A stretch of DNA of 64,000 nucleotides from Stagonosporopsis chrysanthemi. Its lineage: Eukaryota; Ascomycota; Dothideomycetes; Pleosporales; Didymellaceae. The notes beneath the pieces are model-generated. The model ran no database searches. It had not been told where the DNA came from and saw nothing but the letters and a program-made list of their open reading frames with translations. The stretch's first letter is position 1; each line of letters starts with the position of its first letter. A program made the position numbers and the translations under genes. Shown one piece after another: positions 20,146-30,670 of the stretch. The stretch covers positions 124,001 to 188,000 of the forward strand of contig JAFISE010000024.1 of NCBI GenBank assembly GCA_022560025.1, read 5' to 3'.

Positions 20146-23001
20146 CGTTCCAAAGATCATGAGTGTGGAGCTCGAATACCATCTGAAGCATACCAACGGT
20201 ACAGCAACTTGACCCACGGCAGCCAGCATGGACTGATTCATCGAGCAGTATCACGACCCCAGCTTTCTCATTCGAGCTCGCAGCAAAGCATTGCCGTGTC
20301 CCAGGCGGCATCCGAAGGCTACTATAGCGCCTCCGAGCACAACTCGAGCGACAGCGACGATCGAAAGCATCTTTATCGAACCCCCACCTCCCGCACACCC
20401 ACACGAAGCCATGAGCAGTTGCAGACACAGCGCCAAGCTCCGGTAACATCCCTCAGAGGCGTAGGCATCCCAAGAGGGCAGCTGCAGCAGCCTCACGTCG
20501 CTCATCTACAAGCTCGACCCATCTCTACCATCACAGAAGAGCGAAGATCGATGGACACCAGGCGGCGGTCCAATCTGGACTCAGACTCGCAGGCTACGAC
20601 GCCTGGCCAAGACACAACACCATACATCCGGTTCGCCATCGACCAGCTCACTCGAGACGAGGAAGTCCGCGGGTCGCGCGTATATCCTGAAGTGCGCCAG
20701 TATGACGATGATTACCCAGTGGAGAGGATAGTACCCGACCACGGTCTGGGCTACATGGCGCAGGAGCAAGCAACACAGCGGAGGATGTCTGAGCACATGT
20801 CACCAAACTCCCACAGAAACTCCAGACGTCACTCGATCCCTCGTAAGCCACTCGCCGCGCCGCAGAACGTGCAATTCTCGTCGCCTACCCCAGCTTACGA
20901 ATCGCCTGCGCGTACACGACAGCAGCCCCAGTACTACCAATACGAAACACAAGCACAAGCGCAGGCAGAGCCACTGCTGCACGACGACCCTCGCGCACAA
21001 TACCCACAAGCTTCGGCCTTTAGTGTAGACAAGGACGTTTTCGTGGCACACGAACTTGAGCATCTACCGCTGCGCTTCGTCCCTGCTATTCTACGCCCTG
21101 TCTGGCTAGGCGCCTTCGTCTTCGTCTGTCTTCTCATGCTGTCTGGTCTTGTTGCATCCGCCGTATTGTCGCTGCAAGATGGAGGCAACGGACTATGGGA
21201 CTACAGCAGCTTTGGCGACGCGCGCTACTTTGTGTTCGAGTACTTACCCACAATACTCGGCATGATCATCTTTCTATGGCTCATCCAGATCCAGGTTGCT
21301 TTACAACGCGTCGTTCCGTTCCTCGCAATGGCGTCAGATTCGTTCCATCGCCGCTCTGAGGCTGTCTTTCTTGAGCTTCACCCGATGCAATTCCTGCTGC
21401 CAAGGACCGAACACTTTCGCGCAGGCCACCCTCTCATCGGCACCTGCTACATCATCTTCTGGCTGTTCGCATGGTCAATACCCCTCCTGGCAGCTTCATT
21501 CAACGTTCGCTACGATCTGACGAATTCTGTCTGGCGATGGGTTGCTGTACAGGGTGTCATCTGGACAGCTGTCGCGCTTTACATACTTGTGATCGCGGCA
21601 TTGACCGTCGTCCTGATTACTCTGCGCAAATCCACTGGTCTGCGGTGGGACCCTAGATCTCTTGCTGACATCATTGCCCTTCTCGAGCGTTCGAACGTCA
21701 TGGCCGAGTATGAAGGCTCCGAGACCTTCGCCAAAGGCGACTGGGACCGACTGCGTAATCGTGCCGACCGCATCGGATACTGGAGCACCTCCAATCGCAC
21801 AAAAGACATATTTTATGGCATTGGCGAAGAGAACGGAGAGACGCGCCGCTTCTCACTCGAAGATGGACGTATTCGAGAAAAGATTCCGGATCACACGCAC
21901 AACGATCGTCAAGGTGACTTCCACATCCGCAGCGATATTCGCAACACCTCAGTTCGATTGCGCTTCTTGCCGTGGTACTTGAAAGATGGCGCCGTCATTG
22001 CCTACATCGTCATCGGCATTGTTTTGCTCATCGCTTTCTACATCGTTTCGTACGTCAACTCCGCTGTGCGCTTGGGGTTCTTGCCTGCGGTCACAGCAAG
22101 TACGAATGCTGCAGGATTTTCGACCTCGAACTTCGTCTACTCATTTGTCCCTGCCATCATAGGGCAATTTCTGTTCCTCGCTATCCTCTCTGTAGACTAC
22201 TCGCGTCGTGTTCTTCAGCCCTATATGGCTCTCTCTTCGAAGGGAGGCGCAACTGCGGAAGCTTCCCTCTTGCTTGACTATCCCTGCCGGCTTCCGATCT
22301 CTGTCACACTCTCCGCGCTCGTGAACAGGCACTTTGCTACTGCGCTTCTTTCGTTCGTTTCGCTTGCAAGCATCAGCATACCAATCCTTGCTGGCGGCTG
22401 CTTCTGGACGCAGTACTACAGCACTGACGATGCGGTCCGCGTCTCCGCCGACCTCCCCGGCTACCACGCACTCTGCTTCTTCCTCGCGCTCTACATCGTT
22501 GGCCTCTTCGCACTTCTGCCAGGCAGGAAGCGCGCTGCACTGCCACATCGGTCCAACAACCTGGCTGAGATCATCAGCTGGGTTTACCAATCACCTATCT
22601 TGGGCGACCGTGCCTTCAACCGTCCTCAAACTAAGCCAGAGTTGGTCGCTCGACTCATGGGCAACGCATACGCCGACCGCACCTTCTCTCAGTCCGTTCG
22701 CTCGCTTGTCCGTGGCGACAGCCCGACAGATCCTGCGCTTGGCAACAAGGAGCAGCGGCGCGTTGGTGTACCACAAAGGGACAGCGTGACTGATCCTGCT
22801 GCGATAAGGTATGGGTTTGGCATATTCGTCGGCCGAGACGGTCTCGAGCACCTAGGGATCGATCGCGTGCATCGCCATGAGCGTCCGACTGGATTGGTCA
22901 TCTGGGAGGAACAGCAAAGGCACCCAAAGGTCAAGAAGAGCAGGAGGAAGAAGAGCAGGCATGACAGGAAGCACGGGAGCGAGGCCGAGCAGATGGTATG
23001 A
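20146..23001 (+). CDS. DUF3433-type polytopic membrane protein (start uncertain)
   Basis: The main exon runs from about 20146 to the stop at 23001 and codes for about 950 residues. A Ser/Gln/Arg-rich cytosolic leader precedes eight hydrophobic helices arranged as two similar halves: helices around 21076-21170, 21240-21330, 21435-21500 and 21535-21625, then 21985-22060, 22135-22210, 22325-22400 and 22455-22530. Each half holds a matching pair, such as LPTILGMIIFLWLI and VPAIIGQFLFLAIL followed by LAMAS or MALSS. This pattern is that of the fungal DUF3433 family, whose function is unknown. No ATG starts the exon; protein-like sequence (ARIPSEAYQRYSN) continues back to a TTTTAG acceptor at 20145, so an upstream exon exists. 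ATG 19976 with a donor near 20066 would fit in frame, but this is unproven. The tail is very basic (KKSRRKKSRHDRKHG). Confidence 0.8.
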   Translation, partial: RSKDHECGARIPSEAYQRYSNLTHGSQHGLIHRAVSRPQLSHSSSQQSIAVSQAASEGYYSASEHNSSDSDDRKHLYRTPTSRTPTRSHEQLQTQRQAPVTSLRGVGIPRGQLQQPHVAHLQARPISTITEERRSMDTRRRSNLDSDSQATTPGQDTTPYIRFAIDQLTRDEEVRGSRVYPEVRQYDDDYPVERIVPDHGLGYMAQEQATQRRMSEHMSPNSHRNSRRHSIPRKPLAAPQNVQFSSPTPAYESPARTRQQPQYYQYETQAQAQAEPLLHDDPRAQYPQASAFSVDKDVFVAHELEHLPLRFVPAILRPVWLGAFVFVCLLMLSGLVASAVLSLQDGGNGLWDYSSFGDARYFVFEYLPTILGMIIFLWLIQIQVALQRVVPFLAMASDSFHRRSEAVFLELHPMQFLLPRTEHFRAGHPLIGTCYIIFWLFAWSIPLLAASFNVRYDLTNSVWRWVAVQGVIWTAVALYILVIAALTVVLITLRKSTGLRWDPRSLADIIALLERSNVMAEYEGSETFAKGDWDRLRNRADRIGYWSTSNRTKDIFYGIGEENGETRRFSLEDGRIREKIPDHTHNDRQGDFHIRSDIRNTSVRLRFLPWYLKDGAVIAYIVIGIVLLIAFYIVSYVNSAVRLGFLPAVTASTNAAGFSTSNFVYSFVPAIIGQFLFLAILSVDYSRRVLQPYMALSSKGGATAEASLLLDYPCRLPISVTLSALVNRHFATALLSFVSLASISIPILAGGCFWTQYYSTDDAVRVSADLPGYHALCFFLALYIVGLFALLPGRKRAALPHRSNNLAEIISWVYQSPILGDRAFNRPQTKPELVARLMGNAYADRTFSQSVRSLVRGDSPTDPALGNKEQRRVGVPQRDSVTDPAAIRYGFGIFVGRDGLEHLGIDRVHRHERPTGLVIWEEQQRHPKVKKSRRKKSRHDRKHGSEAEQMV

Positions 23002-23535
23002 GCAATGGACAAGCAGAAAAACGACGGGGAACTATCATGACTTTTACGCATTACGCATTTACGGCATTCACAGCGGCGCAGCATTAATGGGGTGGAGTCC
23101 GCTTTAAGAACCGGACTTAATGACACGGAATAGACGAGATAGATGATGTGCATGGACACGACTTAGCTAATAACTTTAGAATGGTGAACATTAATGATAC
23201 TACTTCATACTTAAGTACCAACTCAGTCTCAACCCTGTATTCAGCTGGTCGCGCTGTGCGTGCTCCAAACATAACGAGATGCTCGATTAAGATTGCCGCT
23301 ACCTACAACTCTTTGCTGTCGTTAGTGGGAGCGCAATGCCGATGCTAGGGAGGAAGGCAAACCGTGGGTCTCTTCTTTGCTGAGCAGCCAACCACAATCG
23401 CGGACTGGATCCCGTGCCTTCGCTCCCATCTTCGCATCCGTCATCTCCCACTTGCATCTCGCTCCTAACATCACAGCGACCTTCTCGATTCGTAATGGCT
23501 TCCGATACCAATTGTTCAGGTCTCCATCTTTAATC
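23002..23535. other. Intergenic
   Basis: This is the 3' flank of the DUF3433 gene and the upstream region of the phosphatase gene. I see no reading frame, repeat or RNA worth naming. Confidence 0.5.
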
Positions 23536-25101
23536 ATGCCGCGTGGGCATCTGGCTCTGTTGTGGGTGTTTGGCTTGACTTGTACAGCTTTCATACTCTT
23601 TCGCGCGCTGGACCTGAGTATGCCTTCTGTGAAGAGCGTGGTTCCACTGGCTTGGATTGCGTTGTCTACAGCCCAAAACACCAGTGTAGATCTGGTATGG
23701 CATGCGCCCAAGAAGAGTTGGATCAATGATCTCGGACAGGTCCTGAATGGAACGGGCACGAATGGTTTCGTATTCAATGGATCGCGAATTCCTGCTGGTG
23801 CTCCATATGAAACCACATATAACTGGTGCAACATGCCGCATGTGAGGTCGCAAGAGTATCCTGGAGCCAGCGAGGAGTATGCGTTGCAGTATGTTGAAGT
23901 GTAAGTCGTGACCCTCTCGTAATGGTCTTACCGTCGACTAACGAGCCTAAGCATTCACCGTCATCACAAGAGAACGCCATATGCGTCCAACACATTTCCC
24001 GAAGAGTCTTATGGGTGGAGTTGCGATGATCAGGGTCTGTTCTACTACGGCAAACCTCTCAGCCCAGCAGGCAATGCATCGAGCTCCACATATTGGCGTG
24101 TGTACACGAGCGAGACAAACCCGTTCGTGCAAGCCGGCTTTAATGGCAGCTGCCAGTTCCCTCAGATCACCAGACAAGGCCTTGACGATTCATGGCAACA
24201 CGGTAAGGATCTGTATGGCGTCTACCACGACCTGCTCGGCTTCCTACCAGACAATCTCAATGACAAGGTTACTTTCCGTGTGACGAACAATCAGATTACT
24301 TCCCAAGTCGCTGGGATGCTTGTTGATGGTATGTACGCACCGCATGGCGATGTATCACTCCGAGTCCAACCTACCGGCGTCGACTCCTTGGAGCCGCAAT
24401 ACTCCTGCCCCGCCGCATCCGCTCGCTACAGCTCCTATGGCGTAGGCAGCAAAGAATTGAACTGGACCGCACACTTGACCGCCGCAAAGCCCCTCTTCGA
24501 CTCACTAGACTCCATCTCTGGCATTGCTAGCGACTCAACAGAATGGCACAAATCGTTCGACCACTACTACGACAACCTCTCCGCACGCCAGTGCCACGCC
24601 AAACCACTGCCCTGCAACATCAACAATACCAAGTCATGCGTCAGTCAAGCACAGGCCGACACCGTCTACCGCCTCGGCCAGTACGAATACTCCTTCATCT
24701 ACCGCGACTCACCGCAATCGCTACAGGCTGCGGTAGGCTCGTACGGCGTGTGGCTCGCGGAGCTGGTGCAGAACATGCGCGACGCTGCGGCAGGCAAGAG
24801 CGAGGCCATCTACCGCCATAACGTTGCACACGACGGCTCTGTCTCACGCCTCCTCAGTATCCTGCAGATCGAGCAGATGGTGTGGGTAGGCATGGGCGCT
24901 GAGGTTGTGTTTGAGGTGTACACCAGCAAGAAGCACGGCGGAAAATATTTCCTGCGTGTGTTGTGGGGTGGGCAGGTGCTGCGCAGTTCTAGCCCGACGC
25001 TGGGGGAGATTGACATGCTGGACCTGGATGTGTTCTTGGCGTACATAGATGGATTGGTTGGGGAGAGGGCGCGCAAGGTTGTCCAGTTCTGTTCATCGTG
25101 A
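23536..25101 (+). CDS. Histidine acid phosphatase (branch 2), membrane-anchored or secreted
   Basis: Two exons, 23536-23900 and 23952-25101, encode 504 residues. The 51-nt intron (GTAAGT, CGACTAACG branch, CCTAAG acceptor) splits the valine just before the active site. The catalytic motif reads IHRHHKRTPY at about 123-132; the canonical histidine phosphatase sequence is RHGxRxP, so the glycine is replaced by histidine. The second catalytic motif AHDGSVSR lies near residue 415. Several cysteines and N-glycosylation sequons fit an exported enzyme that removes phosphate from small organic phosphates by a phosphohistidine intermediate. The N-terminus (LALLWVFGLTCTAFILF) is a hydrophobic anchor or uncleaved signal. 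A later ATG within MPSVKSVVPLAW could start a shorter signal peptide. I chose 23536 because it begins the first hydrophobic segment. Confidence 0.85.
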
Positions 25102-25504
25102 CCGCGAGGCTACTGAGTTGACTGCATGTGGCCTCGTGGGATTGGCTGTCATATACATGTTTCAATGACTTTATTCAGCATTCCTTCGACTTCAGTTCGC
25201 TTCATAATCGCAGTCTTTGCTGTTTGTGGACTATCGATCACCACATTCGTGTTGAGATTATGCAAGCCGTGAGTAAGCTGCAGTCATTTTGAAACAAGGG
25301 ACAGACTGACGAATCAACAGATGAGGATTTGTCTCGCAAAAAAGGGCTTATTATTGAGGACATGATACGGCGACGTGCTGGGACGCAGCCATTGTGTGAT
25401 TTGGAATGGAAATACAGATATAGAGACGTGTGAACGGAAAGTCTCAATCATTGTATCACAAATCACTAACTGCAAACAACACTTCGACAATCTATCATCT
25501 CAAG
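25102..25504. other. Intergenic
   Basis: Short region between two genes on the same strand. It presumably holds the phosphatase 3' end and the promoter of the catalase-like gene. Nothing else was seen. Confidence 0.5.
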
Positions 25505-26648
25505 ATGCCTTTTTCAGAAGACCCCCAAGTCCTAGAGACCAGCAATAGCCTAGTCAGCACTCTACGAGCGGCAGCTAGCCAACCCACTAAGGAGTTCAGA
25601 CCAGGTAAGCTGCGACCTCTACTTCCTCCGACCCATCCTAACCTCCCCTAGCCCACGCAAAAGGCCGCCTCCTTACCGGCACCTTCACACCATCCAGTAC
25701 CGCCTCAACACTTACCAGTGCACCCCACTTCACGCTCCCCTCCACGCCCATCACAGTGCGCTTCTCGTCCTCCACAGGCCTACCCCATATCCCCGACACC
25801 GACGCCGACGCCAACCCGCGTGGCATCGCAATCCGATTCCACCTCCCCTCCGCTGCAGGTCGCCACCAGCACACAGACATCATCGCGCATTCGACTAAGT
25901 ACTTCCCCACGCGCACGGGCGCCGAGTTTCTGGAGTTCCTGCACGCGGCTGGAGGGCCGGATGCAGCAGCTGCGGTTCCGGAGTTTTTAGGCCGGCATCC
26001 TGAGACGGTGCGGTTTTTGCAGGATCCAAAGCCGAGTCCCGAGTCTTGTGCGTGTCTCGCTTTGTTCTTCTTACGTGGGGTAGACATGACATGGGGAAAG
26101 CGTGCTAATGGGTAGTAGTCGCGACGGAGAAGTTCTTTGGCGTGAATGCGTTCCGGTTTGTGAGGGATGGGAGGGTGACGACGGTGCGGTACCGGATTGT
26201 GCCTGTGGCTGGGGAGGCGCATCTCGATGCCGATGCGTTGAAGGATCGGTCGCCGACTTATCTGTTCGGTGAGATTACGGAGCGTCTGCGCTCAGGGCCT
26301 GTGGGGTTTAGGCTCCTTGCCCAGATTGCGGGGGAGGGTGATATTACGGATAATTGTACGGTAATTTGGCCGGAGGAGAGGGACATCGTGGAGTTGGGAA
26401 CATTGAGCATTGAGAAGACGCTTGGTGAGGAGGAAAGTAGGGTGCAGCAGAAGCAGATCATCTTCGATCCGATCCCAAGGGTTGAGGGTGTGGAGGCTAG
26501 CGATGATCCGCTATTGGAGGTCAGAGCGAATGTCTACTTAGCCTCGGGCCAGCAGAGGAGGTCTGCGCAAGGTGGTGATGCTGTGCAGGTGGACTTGGAG
26601 GATGCTGTCAAGGCAAGCACACAACCCCTCTTCACCCAGCTCGGATAG
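25505..26648 (+). CDS. Catalase-like heme peroxidase (srpA-type small catalase family)
   Basis: Three exons (25505-25604, 25652-26047, 26119-26648) encode 341 residues. Introns are 47 and 71 nt, the second with a TGCTAATG branch. The join after the first intron creates the catalase active-site string AHAKGRLLTG, whose histidine is the distal heme histidine, followed by TGTFTPS. Next come FSSSTGLPHIPDTDADANPRGIA, split here as FSSSTGLPHIPD and NPRGIAIRFHLP, which are typical of the catalase core, and the substrate-channel region. At about 340 residues it is much shorter than true catalases and lacks their usual proximal RxxxY near the middle; in this small family the candidate is VYLASGQQ near the C-terminus. 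Such proteins probably act as peroxidases on small hydroperoxides. Localisation is unclear, since there is no signal peptide. Confidence 0.85.
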
Positions 26649-27054
26649 AGACCTTCACAGTACATCAACGCAACTTTGCAGAGCTATAGCTTACCTAGAA
26701 GATTACGTTGCCTTTTGCTGTTCACCAAAAGCGGTCTAGGATGACCTGAGTACTTCCTGCTTATGTTGTGCATATACTCCGTAGAATCGTGTATGCCTCG
26801 CCTTTTCCGCAACATCAGAGGCATTATTAGCAGACCTTCGAGTTTACGTTCCAGTCGCACATGATTGGAGCAGGCTTTTAAGAGCAGCATTTTCTGACGA
26901 TCAAATACTTGCGGTGTTGATCGGACTGATGATGACTTCATACAAATGACTGGGGTCCGTAGGCGAAAAGTCCCAAAGCGTCTATTTGCTATCTGACGTT
27001 ATCAATGCTCTGCATCTCAACAACTCAACGAACTCGACATCCCCGCATTCCAAC
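26649..27054. other. Intergenic
   Basis: Region between the catalase-like gene and the small myristoylated-type protein gene. An in-frame ATG at 26986 would lengthen the next gene by 23 codons but gives a less likely start. I see nothing else here. Confidence 0.5.
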
Positions 27055-27743
27055 ATGGGCTCCTCTTCCTCAAAAGCTGCAGGTGCCGCCGGTGCTGCAG
27101 CACGCAAATACCCCACTCGTGCTCCTCCCAGCAATGTCACCGCTCGAGCTCCTGCGCCTCCCGCGGCGCGCCAGGCACCACTTGCTCCGGGGCCGTCTGT
27201 GAAGCCGCCACCACAGTTCAGCGAGAGCAAGCCAGAAGGTATGTGTACTTATTCGGAGAGAAGTTGGACCAGTGCTTACATCAGAAAGGCGGCGTAGTCG
27301 ACATGGATGCGCGCGATCCTGCTTTTGCATCTCGACTCAGCAGTCTCGGAGCTGTCCAACCTAACCCTCATTATTCGCCGACGTCACGATCCCAATTTGA
27401 CCCGCAGCCTCAATCGCAGCAATCTTCACGGCAGCATCTTCTCGGTGATATGATGCAGGCCCCGCCGCAGTCAGCATTCCCCGACCCACGAAACAACCCT
27501 GTACTGCGTGTGCTAGAAGCAAGACAGAGGATAGCAGACGAGGCCGAAGCAGAGATTAGTAACGTCGGACGAAGAGGATTTGAGGGCAGGAAGTACGTCG
27601 ATGCTGGTGTCATCACATTGGCGTTGATGAGGCAAGCGCGTGGCGAGCCAGCAGCGCGTATTGAGAACAGCCTGGGGATCAAGAATGGGAGATTGAGCAC
27701 GCTCAATCCTGGAACAGTTGGAGCTGTGGCATTGGAGAACTGA
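27055..27743 (+). CDS. Small conserved fungal protein, probably N-myristoylated, with C-terminal helix-turn-helix-like segment
   Basis: Two exons, 27055-27238 and 27298-27743, encode 209 residues. The 59-nt intron (GTATGT donor, GTAG acceptor) joins to SKPEVDMDARDPAF. The start MGSSSSKAAG fits the N-myristoylation consensus (glycine 2, serine near position 6, lysine 7), which is the reason for choosing ATG 27055 over the upstream 26986. The middle is Pro/Ala- and Gln/Ser-rich and probably disordered. Residues about 125-200 are helical and conserved-looking (VLRVLEARQRIADEAE, KYVDAGVITLALMRQARGE, PAARIENSLGIKNGRL); the last two pieces resemble a helix-turn-helix. A membrane-tethered adaptor is one possibility. 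I do not recognise a named family, and the function is unknown. Confidence 0.7.
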
Positions 27744-27995
27744 GGCGTTTGCACGACAGAAACATGTGCCACGGCAGGAGGCGAAGTAAGGAGGAAGAGC
27801 AAGAGAGAATGGCGTTCATTGAGGAATCACCGTCGCGTTCGAAACCGAGCGACATACATACAGACGAAGCGAATACCCAATCGGTCTTGCCGACATCCTA
27901 TATCCAGAAAATCCATACCGTCGCAATGCCTGATCCGTTATCCGTTATCGTTACCATTGCGCCAGTCATAACGCCGAAAAATGCAGATGCGCTGC

Positions 27996-28583
27996 TCACT
28001 CAAAGTCCTCGTACTCCTCATGCTCGTGCATGAAGTTGTTGACTGCCAGCAACGCCTCCTTCAGCGCCTCCTGGTTCACTTCGAGGCCATTGCCCTCCAT
28101 GCTGTCGTTGCCGACCTTCACAAGGCCGTCCATTCTTGACCGGCCAGGGCGCCAGGTCTTTGCAATTCGCCAGCGGCTCTTTGTCGAGTTGATGGATGGA
28201 CATGATGATGAGATGTCCTTGCTCTGGCGGAGGACTGTGAGAGCGTTGAGTACGTTTAGAAAGATGCTGTGTCATTGTGGTCAGCAGCTGGACTAGCAGC
28301 ACGAGGCTGGCTTGGCATACCCTTGTGTGAGCTGGACATCATGATCCCAGCCATACGCCGCACCGCTGAAGCTATTCCCCTGTGCAACGATGTCGAGGAA
28401 TACGAATAAGCTCTCTTCAATACTGATGTTCACTGAGAGCTGCGACTCGACGTTGTTCAGGATCCAGTCGGCCAAATTCACAAAGGTGACCTGATCAACA
28501 TGGGCGAAATCTTGGAATCTGTCCGGAATGCCCATCAATAGGGACATTGCCCTCTTCGCGCCCGCCGAATCTTGAGTGGCCAT
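27996..28583 (-). CDS. HARBI1/Harbinger-transposase N-terminal-domain-only protein
   Basis: Two exons, 28583-28321 and 28266-27996, encode 177 residues. The 54-nt intron starts GTATGC and ends ACACAG. The segment VDQVTFVNLADWIL, NISIEESLFVFLDIVAQG and TQGIFLNVLNALTVL follows the pattern of the N-terminal helical domain (DUF8040 type) seen before the nuclease of fungal HARBI1/PIF-Harbinger transposases, where the second string normally reads like a conserved EExxxxFLhivg. There is no DDE nuclease, and the rest of the protein (SRMDGLVKVGNDSMEGNGLE, ending HEHEEYEDFE) is not transposase-like. An intact frame, a clean intron and the lack of inverted repeats in view suggest a host gene derived from a transposon rather than a live element. 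The family link is by pattern only. Confidence 0.6.
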
Positions 28584-29575
28584 GTTGTTGAACGTGTGAG
28601 GTTGGTATACGGCCGCAGATGGGGAGCGCAGGTCAATGCGGAGTCGTCAGGTGAGACGTTCTTAGTCGCCGGAAAAACAGCTAGCAAGCTCGACCAAGGG
28701 CACGCAACAATTCGAATTGGATTTTGTCCCCAGAAGCCAGTCGTTCAGTCGTTTTACAGGTCCTCGATTGCATTGGAAGGAAGAAGTCTTTCGAACCAAG
28801 CTGAGATGAGCAGGTGAGGCGGCTGTGGGGCCGTTGTCCGCTCTCAGACACGACACGACGTCCAGCATGTGAAAGTCACGGACCCTCCATGACGTTTCCG
28901 CTCGGCCAATCGGGCGGCTTTGCTCCCTAAACCAGACCTTCGGCACGTTGGTTTGGGCTTGGTTCGGCGCAAGTAGAGCGAAGACGGTGGATGCCAGACC
29001 TTTGGTTTCGTGCTCGAACGTGCGGAATCTAATGCTAATTTGGGCACGTGGGTGTTTGCTGTTGTCGCAGCTTTGCAGTTGCTTGAGCCCTATCGCCAGA
29101 GGGTGAGCCGGCCCTGTGGACCGTGAGATGTATGTACGCGTAAAGATGGGTCAGGGCGAGATCAATGTTTGCTTCTAGATTGCGCTTTGTGGGTGCAAGT
29201 GTTGTGAAGCATGATCCACACCTCATTCAAGGCCCTGGCACCAGCCTCTGGCACCAGCCTCGTGTAACTCCAATTATGAACATCGTCATCATTGATCGTG
29301 ACCTTGCTTCATTGTGGTCCGCTGGGACCATGATTCAAGCAATCTACTGCAAGATGATATCGTCGCAAAGATTTGCAAATCACGCCGCTCGAGTCGCTAG
29401 GCAGGCCTTGAGGCATGCAGCGTGCGGAATTCCGCTCTTGGAGCCGACTAACACAAAGCTCACAACGCCTTTCAGCATTGCACACTCAGAGCTTTAATAT
29501 GCTGTTGCTCTCTACCTAGGTGTGCGTACGCGTGCTAAAGATTGGTTCCTCGGAGATCATCTCCACCTCACGACC
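28584..29575. other. Intergenic between HARBI-like and Zn2Cys6 genes
   Basis: These are divergent promoters. There is a near-perfect direct doublet of CTGGCACCAGCCT at 29235-29260. A 110-codon frame at 29165-29497 (+) lacks any signature. I call no gene. Confidence 0.4.
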
Positions 29576-30670
29576 ATGCATTACATCTCCGCGACGCGCA
29601 GGAAAAGCTGCGCCGCTTGCGTGAAGAGCAAGCGCCGCTGCGACCTCGAGTACCCGTTCTGCAGGCGCTGTCTCGTCAAAGGCCTCGACTGCTCATATCC
29701 GGCGTTCTCGTCGCCGCGTGACAGAAATGTAGCTGTCGTCCGCCGTGCAGCTAGCGTCAACGGCGCGACCACCACCGATCCGCTGGGTAACGATAGCCCG
29801 CCGTTTTTACACTCGTCGAGAGATTCCAGCGGCTCCAGCCCGGAGAGCTGGCAATCTCGGCGTCATTGCTGCTCGACAACGTCCCCTTTTTTGAACAGGC
29901 ACAGCCTGGACAAACGCTTTGGCCGGAAGTCAAGGCACTGAGCTATCTTAACGGTGCACAAGTTCAATATGTAATCCAGACGCTGCGCTCGTTCGTGCCC
30001 ACCATGGTGTACACAGGGTCAACACCATTCCTGCACCAGGATCTCTGGAAGCGGTGGCAGCCAGAATCTTACCAGGACTGTGTGTCCGTGTCCGCTCTGT
30101 ACCTGTGCAAGACGAGCGATGGTGAGACTGGAGGCAAGCTCGGCCTCGTGGAGTCTGACGGAGCATCTCGCCGCAGTCCAAACGATGATTATGTACCAGA
30201 TCATTCGTCTCTTCGACCCAAGCTTGAATGAGCTGGCGCGGGCCAAGGAGCACAATCGCCTGCTCGAAACATGGGCTGCGCACCTCTGGAAGCGGTCTTT
30301 CAACGAGCCTACGATGCTTGCTAACTGCTACGAGACGTGGATGTTCAACGAGTCGCTCAGATGCACAGTAATGATCTCCGTATCTGTACGATGCGTCACG
30401 AGCATAGTCTTTCGAGACGGGCTTGCCGATCTGGTGCCAGTTCTTGCTCTTATCCCGTTCACAAGAGACCTTCAAGCATGGCGGCAGACGGACCCAGAGA
30501 AATGGAATAGCAGCGTATTGCCGGAGCTGTTGGAAGAAGATGGGCTCACGGCGTACGGAGAATGGAGCGACAAGTGGACACATCAAGATGAGCTCGACAC
30601 TCTCGATCCTTTTGGCAAACTGCTGCTCGCAGCTTGCAGAGGCGCCGACGATCCCCGCCTGTTGAGTTGA
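29576..30670 (+). CDS. Zn(II)2Cys6 transcription factor, frame change unresolved
   Basis: The N-terminus from ATG 29576 gives SCAACVKSKRRC and FCRRCLVKGLDC, a complete C-x2-C-x6-C...C-x2-C-x6-C zinc cluster. The regulatory part is in another frame: LAISALLLDNVPFFEQ from about 29848 to 30121, then a clear 55-nt intron (30122-30176: GTGAGA donor, CTGACG branch, CCGCAG acceptor) into VQTMIMYQIIRLFDPS and on to the stop at 30670. The join between zinc cluster and middle part lies within about 29725-29850. An intron 29787-29845 (GTAACG...GGAG) would restore the frame but has a poor acceptor. Other donors at 29729 or 29756 with acceptors at 29829 or 29838 also fit. A real frameshift is not excluded. 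The protein would be about 330 residues, short for the class. It probably regulates unknown genes in the nucleus. Confidence 0.65.
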
